Assembly (NCBI GenBank): GCA_963810775.1 | Contig: CAWEOT010000025.1 | Coordinates: forward strand, 310,001-374,000 | DNA from: DATBVX01 sp963810775 | Lineage (GTDB): Bacteria; Pseudomonadota; Gammaproteobacteria; Steroidobacterales; Steroidobacteraceae | Direction: 5' to 3' | Length of the DNA: 64,000 bases | Part shown: piece after piece, positions 44,313 through 52,453 of the stretch | Layout: each line of letters begins with the position of its first letter | How positions within the stretch are numbered: position 1 is the stretch's first letter | Program-made: the position numbers and the translations under genes | The notes under the pieces: generated by a model | What the model saw: only the letters and a program-made list of their open reading frames with translations | What the model was told of the DNA's origin: nothing | The model's database searches: none

Positions 44313-44915
44313 ATGAAGCTTTACTACGCTACCGGTACCTGCGCACTGTCCCCCCACATCGCCATGCTCGAGGCAGGGCTCAAGTTCGATCTGGAAAAGG
44401 TCGATATCCGCGCCAAGAAGCTCGCCGATGGCGGCGACTATCTGCAGATCAATCCCAAGGGATCTGTTCCTGCGCTCAAAACCGACGACGGCCAGATCCT
44501 GACGGAAGGGCCGGCCATCGTGCAGTACATCGCCGATCTCAAACCGGAGTCCGGCCTCGCGCCGGCGAATGGAAGTTTCGAACGCTACCGCCTGCAGGAG
44601 TGGCTCAACTTCATCAGTACCGAGATCCACAAGCAGTTCTCGCCGCTCTTCAATCCGGCGCTATCCAACGAGGCGAAGGAATACTCGCGCACCAACCTCG
44701 CCAAGCGCTTCGAATACCTCAACAAGCTGCTCGAAGGGCGCAAGTTCCTGCTGGGCGAGCGCTTCACGGTAGCTGACGGCTACATGTACACGGTCCTCAA
44801 CTGGGCCAAGCCGATGGGATTCGATCTGGCGCGCTGGCCAGCGCTGGCGAGCTATCACTCAGGCATCGCTGCGCGCCCGAAAGTGCAGGAAGCACTTAAG
44901 GCCGAGGCAAAGTAG
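44313..44915 (+). CDS. gstA: Glutathione S-transferase (GstA / beta class type)
   Basis: A 200-residue protein from the ATG at 44313 with GGAGG 7 bases upstream. The N-terminal thioredoxin-like domain begins MKLYYATGTCALSPHIAMLEAG, including Cys10, the beta-class active-site Cys, and has the INPKGSVPALKTDDGQILTEGPAIVQYIAD segment. The C-terminal helical domain has FLLGERFTVADGYMYTVLNWAKPMG. It conjugates glutathione to electrophiles. Single gene, convergent with the MscS gene. Confidence 0.93.
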   Translation: MKLYYATGTCALSPHIAMLEAGLKFDLEKVDIRAKKLADGGDYLQINPKGSVPALKTDDGQILTEGPAIVQYIADLKPESGLAPANGSFERYRLQEWLNFISTEIHKQFSPLFNPALSNEAKEYSRTNLAKRFEYLNKLLEGRKFLLGERFTVADGYMYTVLNWAKPMGFDLARWPALASYHSGIAARPKVQEALKAEAK

Positions 44916-44944
44916 AGCGCTGGCAGGTCGCCGCGACCGCAGCA

Positions 44945-46036
44945 TCAGCCAGCAGGGCTGGTTTGCGACGACGCGGCAGCCCCCGGACCTTCGAGAAACA
45001 GCCGCTGCGTGGGATAGGCGAACCTTACGCCGAGGCGTTCGAACTCCTCGTGGATGCGGAAATTGACGTCCTGCTGAATGTCCGCATAGAGCATGTAGTC
45101 GGCGTCCAGCACCTGGTACACCGTTTCGAACGTCAGCGCCGAAGGGCCAAACGTGGTGAAGTGGCTGCGCTCGAAGCGGGTTTTCTCGTGCGCACGAATC
45201 GCCGCCTCGATGATTCCCGGGATGCGCCTGAGCTTCTCTCGCTCCGTCTCGTACGCGACACCGATGGTGAACACGACGCGCCGCTCATACATCCGACCGA
45301 AGTTGTGAACCCGCGCTTTGAGCAGGTCCGAGTTCGAAACGATGATCTGCTCGCCGGTCACACTGCGCAGACGCGTGCTGCTGACCCCGATCTGCTCGAC
45401 GCGGCCGGTTTCCGGGCCGATGCCTAGGACATCGCCGATTGCGAACGGCTCGTCGAAGGCGATCGAGAGCGAAGCGAGCAGATCTCCGAGCACCGTCTGC
45501 ACCGCGAGTGCGACGGCAATGCCGCCGATACCGAGCCCGGTCACGAGGGCCGTGATGTTCACGCCCAGGTTGTCCATGGCCACCAGCAACACGAGCGTCC
45601 AGATCGTGAGCTTGACAACGAACTGCACGATCGTGAGCGAGGTGGCCTGGCTCAGGTCCGTCGAAGTCACGCGGTGCCGATCGATGAAGTAGCTGGCGAC
45701 GGCTCCAAGCCAGATGCCGACCTGGATCCATATCACCACCGTGATCACGTACCTGAGCGCCTGATCGACGCGCGGCGGGAGGTGCAGTACAAGGTCTGCA
45801 GCCCATATCGCAATGCTCCAGAGGAACAGGCTCGTGGTGTGTTGCGCAATCAACGACACGAAATCCAGGAACCGGTGCGTTTCCGTGTCGGGCCTGCGCT
45901 TGCGCAACGCGCTGATGTAGCGCTTGAGGATTGGCAGCACGGTGAAAGTCGCCACGAATGCAAGCAGCGCCAGACCCCAGCGCAGCACCGAGTTGCCCAG
46001 GAAAGCGAAATCCAGCAGTTGCTTGAGCTCAGTCAT
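44945..46036 (-). CDS. Small-conductance mechanosensitive channel family protein (MscS)
   Basis: About 363 residues from the ATG at 46036 (a GTG at 46048 would add four). Four hydrophobic segments precede the pore helix region DNLGVNITALVTGLGIGGIAVALAVQTVLGDLLASLSIAFD, the MscS signature with its Gly/Ala packing, followed by the beta domain (FAIGDVLGI, GRVEQIGVSSTRLRSVTGEQIIVSN) and a cytoplasmic cage domain. It should open on osmotic downshock. Convergent with gstA. Confidence 0.92.
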   Translation of the reverse strand: MTELKQLLDFAFLGNSVLRWGLALLAFVATFTVLPILKRYISALRKRRPDTETHRFLDFVSLIAQHTTSLFLWSIAIWAADLVLHLPPRVDQALRYVITVVIWIQVGIWLGAVASYFIDRHRVTSTDLSQATSLTIVQFVVKLTIWTLVLLVAMDNLGVNITALVTGLGIGGIAVALAVQTVLGDLLASLSIAFDEPFAIGDVLGIGPETGRVEQIGVSSTRLRSVTGEQIIVSNSDLLKARVHNFGRMYERRVVFTIGVAYETEREKLRRIPGIIEAAIRAHEKTRFERSHFTTFGPSALTFETVYQVLDADYMLYADIQQDVNFRIHEEFERLGVRFAYPTQRLFLEGPGAAASSQTSPAG

Positions 46037-46102
46037 GAACCCGTGCACACCAGGGCGAGGAAGTGGATTGATTATAGCGGGGCGCGCCGTGCGTCCCGGC
46101 GA

Positions 46103-46558
46103 TCAGATGAGTTTTTCCATGAATACGCTGCTCGGGTCACCGCGGTATTCCCCATAGGGTGCACGACGTCGGTAGCCCGTGTGCGCATAGAGCGTGAGCG
46201 CCTCGGGCTGCTCGATCCCGGTCTCCAGAAACAGTACATGCACACCGAGCCTGCGCGCTTGCTCTTCCAGCGCTACCAGAACCGAGCGGCCAATGCCCAA
46301 TCCACGGAACTGCGGACGCACAAACATGCGTTTGATCTCAGCCGAGTTCGCATCGAGGCGTCGCACGGCGCCGCAACCAGCCGCGGCACCATCACAGCGC
46401 GCAAGGAAGAACACGATCTCGGGACTACAGAGCGACTCGACGTCGAGCAGATAGTTCCGTTCCGGCGGGTACAGCGTCCCGAGATACGAGTCGAGCTCCG
46501 CGATCAATTCGCGCGCTTCCGGCAGCCGCGGCGAACTCGACTCAACAATCACACGCAA
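46103..46558 (-). CDS. GNAT-family N-acetyltransferase
   Basis: About 151 residues. The start is probably the TTG at 46558 or the GTG at 46552, just after the ntrC stop. The acetyl-CoA binding motif A is KRMFVRPQFRGLGIGRSVLVALEEQARRLG, and the later GIEQPEALTLYAHTGYRR is typical. Substrate unknown; relatives act on small amines or proteins. Because it starts 2-8 bases past the ntrC stop, it is very likely cotranscribed with ntrB-ntrC. Confidence 0.85.
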   Translation of the reverse strand: MRVIVESSSPRLPEARELIAELDSYLGTLYPPERNYLLDVESLCSPEIVFFLARCDGAAAGCGAVRRLDANSAEIKRMFVRPQFRGLGIGRSVLVALEEQARRLGVHVLFLETGIEQPEALTLYAHTGYRRRAPYGEYRGDPSSVFMEKLI

Positions 46559-46560
46559 GT

Positions 46561-47961
46561 TTAGTCGTCCATGCTGAGCTCGCGCATCTTGCGCGTGAGC
46601 GTGTTGCGCCCCCAGCCCAGAAGCTTGGCGGCATCCTGGCGCCGTCCGCCGGAACGTGCGAGCGCCGTGCGGATCAGCACGCGCTCGAATTCCGGCAGCG
46701 CGGCATCCAGCAGGCGAGTGGAACCAGCATCGAGTTGTCGCTGCGCCCAACCGGCAAGAAGTTGCGTCCATTCGCTCGCGGCGCCGGTTTCGTGCGTGCT
46801 GCCGCCAAGATCTGCCGGAATGTCACTGCCCTTGATTTCACGTCCCGCAGCCAGCACGGTGAGTCTTCGGCACGCATTGACGAGCTGGCGGACATTGCCG
46901 GGCCAATCAGAGGCCAGCAACAGTTGTTCCGCGGCCGGCGTGAGTGATTTCGATTCCACGCTCAGCTCGCGCGCTGCCTGCGCCAAATAATGCCGCAGCA
47001 GGTCAGGAATGTCCTCGCGTCGCGCGCGCAGCGGCGGGATCTCCACGCGAATGACGTTCAGTCGGTGCAGCAGATCCTCACGAAAGCCGCCACTGGCCAC
47101 ACGCGCCTCCAGGTTCTGGTGCGTGGCCGCGATCACGCGTACGTCGACCTTGATCGGCGTCTGGCCGCCGACGCGATAGAACTCGCCTTCCGCCAGTACG
47201 CGCAACAGCCGTGTCTGCAGCGCAGGCGACATGTCGCCGATCTCATCGAGAAACAGCGTCCCCCGATCAGCCTGTTCGAAGCGCCCGCGGCGCTGGCTGT
47301 CCGCTCCCGTGAATGAGCCACGCTCGTGTCCGAACAACTCCGATTCCAACAGGTCCGCTGTGAACGACGACGTGTTCAGCGCGATGAAGGGCTTGTCCGA
47401 GCGCGGGCTGTGCCGATGCAGCGCGCGCGCCACCAATTCTTTGCCGGTGCCGGACTCGCCGGTGATCAGCACTGTCATGCTGGAACGCGAGAGGCGCCCG
47501 ATGGCGCGAAATACCTGCTGCATCGCGGGCGCCTGGCCGAGGATTTCGGGAATCGCCTGCGACTCGGTTTCGACATCGGTTGCGGCGATGCCCTGGTGCG
47601 CTGCGCGGCGCACCAGGTCGAGCGCGTGATCGATGTCGAAAGGCTTGGGCAGGTATTCGAAGGCTCCGCCACGATACGCAGCGACCGCGCTGTCCAGATC
47701 CGAATGGGCCGTCATGACGATGACCGGCAATTTCGGGCGCGACTCATGAATTTCCTGCAGCAACTCCAGGCCGCTGTTACCCGGCATGCGAATGTCGGTG
47801 ATCAGTACATCCGGAGCTTCCGCGCGCAGTGCCTCGAGTGCCGCGTTGGCGTGCTCGAAAGTCTTTGCCAGCATTCCGCTTTGCTTCAGCGCGCGCTCCA
47901 ATACCCAGCGTATGGACGCATCGTCGTCAACCAACCAGACATGCAAGGGTCTAACGGCCAT
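46561..47961 (-). CDS. ntrC: Nitrogen regulatory protein NtrC (sigma-54 activator)
   Basis: A 466-residue response regulator. The receiver domain holds Asp56 in LITDIRMPG, the AAA+ domain has the Walker A GESGTGKE, the sigma-54-contacting loop reads GSFTGA in place of GAFTGA, LFLDEIGDM is Walker B, and the C-terminus is a Fis-type helix-turn-helix (QDAAKLLGWGRNTLTRKM). It activates nitrogen-starvation genes such as glnA. It overlaps the end of ntrB by 11 bases and precedes the GNAT gene. Confidence 0.97.
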   Translation of the reverse strand: MAVRPLHVWLVDDDASIRWVLERALKQSGMLAKTFEHANAALEALRAEAPDVLITDIRMPGNSGLELLQEIHESRPKLPVIVMTAHSDLDSAVAAYRGGAFEYLPKPFDIDHALDLVRRAAHQGIAATDVETESQAIPEILGQAPAMQQVFRAIGRLSRSSMTVLITGESGTGKELVARALHRHSPRSDKPFIALNTSSFTADLLESELFGHERGSFTGADSQRRGRFEQADRGTLFLDEIGDMSPALQTRLLRVLAEGEFYRVGGQTPIKVDVRVIAATHQNLEARVASGGFREDLLHRLNVIRVEIPPLRARREDIPDLLRHYLAQAARELSVESKSLTPAAEQLLLASDWPGNVRQLVNACRRLTVLAAGREIKGSDIPADLGGSTHETGAASEWTQLLAGWAQRQLDAGSTRLLDAALPEFERVLIRTALARSGGRRQDAAKLLGWGRNTLTRKMRELSMDD

Positions 47962-49057
47962 TCTCGTTCTCGATCGGAAGCAGGATGGTGAATACGGTGT
48001 GCCCCGGCGCGCTCTCGAACTCGATGAGGCCGCCGTGCCGGATCACGAGGTCCTGGGCAACCGCGAGGCCGAGACCGGTGCCCTCCTGCCGTCCCGTGAC
48101 CAGCGGATAGAACAACGTTTCGCGAATCTGCGCAGGAACACCGGGACCGTCGTCCTCGAGCTGGATGCTCGCCACCAGCCGATGACGCGCCGACCCAATG
48201 CTCTGGTTGGTGAGCGCACGCGTACGCAACAGTATCCGGCCGCGCGAGCCGACGGCCTGCAGTGCGTTGCGCCCCAGGTTGAGCATCGCCTGGATGATGA
48301 GATGCCGATCCAGATCGGCGCTGGGCAGACTCGGATCGTAATCGCGCTCGATGAGCACGCTGCTGTGCGCTTCGCTGCGCATCAGGTGATAGACGTGCTC
48401 GCACAGTTCATGGATGTTGAGACTTTCGCGCCGCGGCGCGCGACCGGGACCGAGCATGGAATCGACCAGCGCGGCGAGACGATCCGCTTCGCTGATGATC
48501 ACCTCGGTATATTCGCGCATCGTCTCGTCGCGCAGCTGGCGTTCCAGCAGTTGTGCGGCACCACGCAGACCGCCCAGCGGATTCTTGATCTCGTGAGCAA
48601 GCTGGCGAACCATCAACCGACTGCCCCCCAGCTGCGCCAGGAGCGCGGTCTCGCGGCTGATACGTTGTCGCTGGGTGGCGTCGCTGAGCTCCACAAGCAA
48701 GCGCCCTGTGGGTCGCGCCGGATCGAGAGGCGACACGCTGACGTCGGTGACCCGCTCCTCGCCCGCGTGTGCCGCCTGCAGGGTCACTTCGCGCTGCGAA
48801 CAATTGTCTGCGTTGACTGCCGCGCGAGTCAGTACCTGCCACAGCTCCTCGGGTGCGCGCAAAAGGTCACGGAGCAATCGTCCACGAGCCTGATGGGCGC
48901 TCATGCCCAGCAGGTTTTCCGCAGCCAGGTTGGCATCCAGCACCCGCAACTCGCTGTCGAGCAGCAACACGCCGGTGCTGAGGGCGTCGAGTATCTCCTG
49001 TGCTTCGGGGACAGGAGACAGAGGATGCAGATTGGTTTCGGTCGCCACGCCCGTCAC
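47951..49057 (-). CDS. ntrB: Nitrogen regulation sensor kinase NtrB
   Basis: A 368-residue soluble kinase: an N-terminal PAS-like domain (LDALSTGVLLLDSELRVLDANLAAENLLGMS), the H box LAHEIKNPLGGLRGAAQLL and the N, G1 and G2 boxes (GRNALQAV, DDGPGVP, GTGLGLAVAQDLVIRHGG). It phosphorylates or dephosphorylates NtrC under the control of PII. The start is a GTG at 49057. No membrane segment, as expected. Upstream lies the DUF4124 gene. Confidence 0.97.
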   Translation of the reverse strand: MTGVATETNLHPLSPVPEAQEILDALSTGVLLLDSELRVLDANLAAENLLGMSAHQARGRLLRDLLRAPEELWQVLTRAAVNADNCSQREVTLQAAHAGEERVTDVSVSPLDPARPTGRLLVELSDATQRQRISRETALLAQLGGSRLMVRQLAHEIKNPLGGLRGAAQLLERQLRDETMREYTEVIISEADRLAALVDSMLGPGRAPRRESLNIHELCEHVYHLMRSEAHSSVLIERDYDPSLPSADLDRHLIIQAMLNLGRNALQAVGSRGRILLRTRALTNQSIGSARHRLVASIQLEDDGPGVPAQIRETLFYPLVTGRQEGTGLGLAVAQDLVIRHGGLIEFESAPGHTVFTILLPIENENGR

Positions 49058-49085
49058 CGCCCAGTCGCGGCGCGGGCCGGCGTGA

Positions 49086-49625
49086 TCAGTGCGGAGTCGG
49101 TGCTTTCTTCGTCAGGATGGAAGTCTGGTGCATGTGGAACGTCACCGTCGGGCTGCTGATGAGCTGCTTGCCGGTCTGATCGGTGACCACAGCCACGAGT
49201 GTGTGGGTGCCGCGAAACACATTGTTCAACGAGAACGAGTCCCCGGAACCCGGCAAGCCATCGACGCGCTTGCCGTCGAGGTAGAGCCAGATCGAGTGCC
49301 CGGGCTGCAGATCCGGTTCGATGCGCAGCCGTGCAGTGACCGTGTTCCCCGTGTTCTGAAATGTTTCGTCGTTCTCCGGCTTCCACAGATCGAGCTTGTT
49401 GTACTGAGACTGCTGGCCAGCAGCTGAAGTGCTTGTCTGCGAGCGGCTGCTGCTCGTCGATGCGCTCGGTGTGAAAGTCTGCGCGGACTGCAAGTCGACG
49501 ATTTGCGCGCCGGGCGCAGGCGTATCGGAATAGTGCGTGACGCCGCTCTTGTCCACCCACTTGTAGGTTGTGGCGAACGCGCTCGCGGCAAGCAAAATAC
49601 CGATCGCGATGAGGCTGATACGCAT
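49086..49625 (-). CDS. DUF4124 domain protein, secreted
   Basis: A 179-residue protein with a signal peptide (LIAIGILLAASAFA), then the DUF4124 core TYKWVDKSGVTHYSDTPAPGAQ, a serine/threonine-rich linker, and a C-terminal beta-rich domain (RLRIEPDLQPGHSIWLYLDGKRVDG) like the CHU_C/Ig-type fold. DUF4124 proteins are frequent between glnA and ntrB in gammaproteobacteria; their role is unknown. It sits 28 bases before ntrB on the same strand. Confidence 0.87.
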   Translation of the reverse strand: MRISLIAIGILLAASAFATTYKWVDKSGVTHYSDTPAPGAQIVDLQSAQTFTPSASTSSSRSQTSTSAAGQQSQYNKLDLWKPENDETFQNTGNTVTARLRIEPDLQPGHSIWLYLDGKRVDGLPGSGDSFSLNNVFRGTHTLVAVVTDQTGKQLISSPTVTFHMHQTSILTKKAPTPH

Positions 49626-49747
49626 GGGGCCAAAGCATAGCCCTATCTTCCAGTGCAGACAAAAACCAACCTGAAGACTCGGTGACGGTGATCACATTAA
49701 CCACCGCCACCGGTATCGCCTGGTGAACCCCCGGGGCGAACCACTGC

Positions 49748-51157
49748 TCAAACGCTGTAGTACAGCTCCAGCTCCACCGGATGGGTGGTCATGCGCACGC
49801 GTGTAACTTCCTGCATCTTGAGCCCGATGTACGCATCGATCACATCGTCCGTGAACACACCGCCGGCTTTGAGAAAAGCCCGATCCTTGTCGAGTGCTTC
49901 GAGCGCCTGTTCGAGCGAGTAGCACACTTCGGGAATATGCTTGGCCTCCTCGGGCTCGAGGTCGTACAGATCTTTGTCCGCGGCTTCGCCCGGATGAATC
50001 TTGTTCTGGATGCCATCGACACCGGCCATCAGCATCGAGGCAAATGCCAGATAGGGATTGGCAGTCGAGTCCGGGAAACGCACCTCGATGCGCCGCCCCT
50101 TCGGATTCGGGACCCAGGGAATGCGGATCGACGCTGAGCGATTGCGCGCGGAGTAGGCCAGCATCACTGGCGCTTCGAAACCGGGTACCAGGCGCTTGTA
50201 ACTGTTGGTGCTCGAGTTGGTGAACGCGTTGAGCGCCTTCGCGTGCTTGATGATGCCGCCGATGTAGTAGAGCGCCACGTCTGACAGGCCGCCGTACTTG
50301 TCGCCGGCAAACAGTGCCTTGCCCGCCTTCTGGAGGGACTGATGTACGTGCATGCCGTTGCCGTTATCGCCGACGATGGGCTTGGGCATGAATGTGAGCG
50401 TCTTGCCGTAGCTCGCAGCGACGTTCTGCAGGGCGTACTTGAGAATCTGCACTTCGTCCGCCTTGCGGGTAAGCGTGTTGGCAGAGACATTGATTTCGCC
50501 CTGGCCGGCAGTCGCGACCTCGTGGTGGTGCACCTCGACCATCAGGCCAAGCTCCTCGAGCGCGAGACACATCGCTGAACGGATGTCCTGCTGAGAGTCG
50601 ACGGGCGGAACCGGAAAATATCCGCCCTTAACACCGGGCCGATGGCCCTTGTTGCCCTCGTCGTATACCTTGCCCGAGCTCCATGCCGCTTCTACGGAAT
50701 CGATTTCATAGAAGCAGCCGCTCATGCCCGAGCCCATGCGCACGGCATCGAAGATGAAGAACTCGTTCTCGGGCCCAAAGAGAGCGCTGTCGGCGATACC
50801 GGTCGACTTGAGATACGCCTCGGCGCGCTTTGCCAGCGAGCGCGGACAACGGTCATAGCCCTGCATGGTCGTCGGCTCGACGACGTCACAACGCAGAAGC
50901 AGCGTGCTTTCCTCGAAGAACGGATCGATCACCGCGCTGGCTGGATCCGGCATCAGGATCATGTCGGACTCGTTGATGCCCTTCCAACCAGCGATCGAAG
51001 AACCGTCGAACATCTTGCCGTCGGTAAAGAAGTCCTCATCGACGACGCGCGAGGGCACACTGACGTGTTGCTCCTTGCCGCGGGTATCGGTGAAGCGCAG
51101 GTCCACGAACTTCACTTCCTTCTCTTTCATCAGGCTCAGAACTTCGGCGGGGGTCAT
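49748..51157 (-). CDS. glnA: Glutamine synthetase, type I
   Basis: A 469-residue enzyme with the conserved KFVDLRFTDTRGKEQHVSVP, FDGSSIAGWKGINESDMILMPD (the latch), the catalytic metal sites in GPENEFFIFD, ATP-binding KPIVGDNGNGMHVHQSL, and the adenylylation site NLYDLEPEE-like DLYDLEPEE. So activity is probably controlled by adenylylation. It feeds ammonia into glutamine and is upstream of ntrB-ntrC; a sigma-54 promoter lies at 51249-51264. Confidence 0.98.
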   Translation of the reverse strand: MTPAEVLSLMKEKEVKFVDLRFTDTRGKEQHVSVPSRVVDEDFFTDGKMFDGSSIAGWKGINESDMILMPDPASAVIDPFFEESTLLLRCDVVEPTTMQGYDRCPRSLAKRAEAYLKSTGIADSALFGPENEFFIFDAVRMGSGMSGCFYEIDSVEAAWSSGKVYDEGNKGHRPGVKGGYFPVPPVDSQQDIRSAMCLALEELGLMVEVHHHEVATAGQGEINVSANTLTRKADEVQILKYALQNVAASYGKTLTFMPKPIVGDNGNGMHVHQSLQKAGKALFAGDKYGGLSDVALYYIGGIIKHAKALNAFTNSSTNSYKRLVPGFEAPVMLAYSARNRSASIRIPWVPNPKGRRIEVRFPDSTANPYLAFASMLMAGVDGIQNKIHPGEAADKDLYDLEPEEAKHIPEVCYSLEQALEALDKDRAFLKAGGVFTDDVIDAYIGLKMQEVTRVRMTTHPVELELYYSV

Positions 51158-51248
51158 GGGCTCGAGCTCCTCGGAATGTGGCGAAACTGTTTGGCCTGCC
51201 GTCTGCTTCGCCCTGCGGACGGAGGTCCATAGCTGAGTCCCCGCGAAT

Positions 51249-51264
51249 TGCAGTTCTCATGCCA
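51249..51264 (-). promoter_or_regulatory. Sigma-54 promoter of glnA
   Basis: On the minus strand the sequence TGGCATGAGAACTGCA matches TGGCAC-N5-TTGCA with two mismatches and exact spacing of the essential GG (-24) and GC (-12). It lies 92 bases upstream of the glnA start, so transcription should begin near 51238. The neighbouring ntrB-ntrC pair makes NtrC control likely. Confidence 0.8.
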
Positions 51265-51353
51265 CGGGGTTGAGATCTAAAATTCAAGCGCTTAGATGCG
51301 TTGTGCAGGCAAATCGCATGGATTGCGCGCCATGATAGGGCATCCAAAAGCCT

Positions 51354-51378
51354 CTGGCGCACCAATGTTGAGCGCCAG
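51354..51378. promoter_or_regulatory. 7-bp inverted repeat, possible enhancer site
   Basis: CTGGCGC (51354-51360) and GCGCCAG (51372-51378) have an 11-bp spacer. Its centre is about 129 bases upstream of the predicted glnA transcription start, where NtrC sites usually sit. The sequence is not the E. coli NtrC consensus, so the assignment is tentative. Confidence 0.3.
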
Positions 51379-51471
51379 CTGGGCCCTCGGCCGCCCCTTC
51401 GGCGCCTTGTAGCGTTGCGCACCATTGCGGGGCACCGGGCCAGCGCGAATGCCAGTCGCTGAATGACTCGT

Positions 51472-51477
51472 TATACT
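51472..51477 (+). promoter_or_regulatory. Possible -10 element of glyQ
   Basis: TATACT matches the -10 consensus in five of six positions, 49 bases before the glyQ ATG. The -35 region (GCCAGT at the right distance) is poor. Confidence 0.4.
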
Positions 51478-51526
51478 CGCGGCCTTTTCGATCAATGACC
51501 TGCTAAGACCCTGGGCCCTCCTAACC

Positions 51527-52453
51527 ATGCCGCGCCTTAGCCCCCTGCCTCCGCCTCAGACCTTCCAAGACCTCATTTTTGCGCTGCAGCGCTATTGGTC
51601 TGAGAAGGGCTGCGTGATTCTTCAGCCATACGACATGGAGATGGGCGCCGGGACCTTTCACACGGGGACATTTCTAAGAGCGCTCGGACCCGAGCCTTGG
51701 AGTGCGGCGTATGTGCAACCGAGTCGTCGCCCGACAGATGGACGCTACGGCGAGAACCCGTTTCGTCTGCAGCATTACTACCAGTTCCAGGTCGTGATCA
51801 AACCTTCGCCGCGCGACATCCTGGATCTATACCTGGGTTCACTGCGCGCGCTCGGCATCGATCCGCTGGTACATGACATCCGGCTCGTCGAGGACAACTG
51901 GGAATCGCCGACGCTCGGCGCCTGGGGGCTGGGCTGGGAAGTGTGGCTCAACGGAATGGAGATCACGCAGTTCACCTATTTCCAGCAAGCCGGCGGCTTC
52001 GATTGCAGGCCCGTGACGGCGGAAATCACCTACGGATTGGAACGGGTCGCGATGAACCTGCAGCAGGTGGAGAGCTTCTTCGACATCTTGTGGACCGATG
52101 GACCGCTCGGGCGCGTGACCTACCGCGATGTCTTTCACCAGAACGAAGCCGAGCAGTCGGCTTACAACTTCGAGCATGCAGATGTGAGCTGGCTGCTGCA
52201 GGAGTTCGATGCGCGTGAACGCCTGTGCCAGGCGCTGCTCGAGACGAGGCTGCCGTTGCCCGCCTATGAACAGGTATTGAAGGCCTCTCACACGTTCAAT
52301 CTTCTCGATGCGCGCCGCGCAATCTCCGTGACAGAACGGCAGCGCTACATTCTGCGGGTTCGCAAGCTCGCCCGCGGTGTTGCCGAAGCGTATCTGCACA
52401 GTCGTGAGGTACTTGGTTTCCCGTTGCTCAAGCAAGCCGGAGCTGCGGCGTGA
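51527..52453 (+). CDS. glyQ: Glycyl-tRNA synthetase alpha subunit
   Basis: A 308-residue subunit with the family sequence FQDLIFALQRYWSEKGCVILQPYDMEMGAGTFHTGTFLRALGPEPW, and the class II motif region SRRPTDGRYGENPFRLQHYYQFQV. It forms the catalytic part of the heterotetrameric (alpha2beta2) bacterial enzyme. Its end overlaps glyS by 4 bases. Confidence 0.99.
   Translation: MPRLSPLPPPQTFQDLIFALQRYWSEKGCVILQPYDMEMGAGTFHTGTFLRALGPEPWSAAYVQPSRRPTDGRYGENPFRLQHYYQFQVVIKPSPRDILDLYLGSLRALGIDPLVHDIRLVEDNWESPTLGAWGLGWEVWLNGMEITQFTYFQQAGGFDCRPVTAEITYGLERVAMNLQQVESFFDILWTDGPLGRVTYRDVFHQNEAEQSAYNFEHADVSWLLQEFDARERLCQALLETRLPLPAYEQVLKASHTFNLLDARRAISVTERQRYILRVRKLARGVAEAYLHSREVLGFPLLKQAGAAA

Larger units (their letters stand above)
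51158..51526. other. Divergent control region between glnA and glyQ
   Basis: This 369-bp gap has no gene. It holds a sigma-54 promoter (51249-51264, glnA direction), a 7-bp inverted repeat (51354-51378) and a -10-like TATACT for glyQ. The rest shows nothing further that I can support. Confidence 0.75.
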
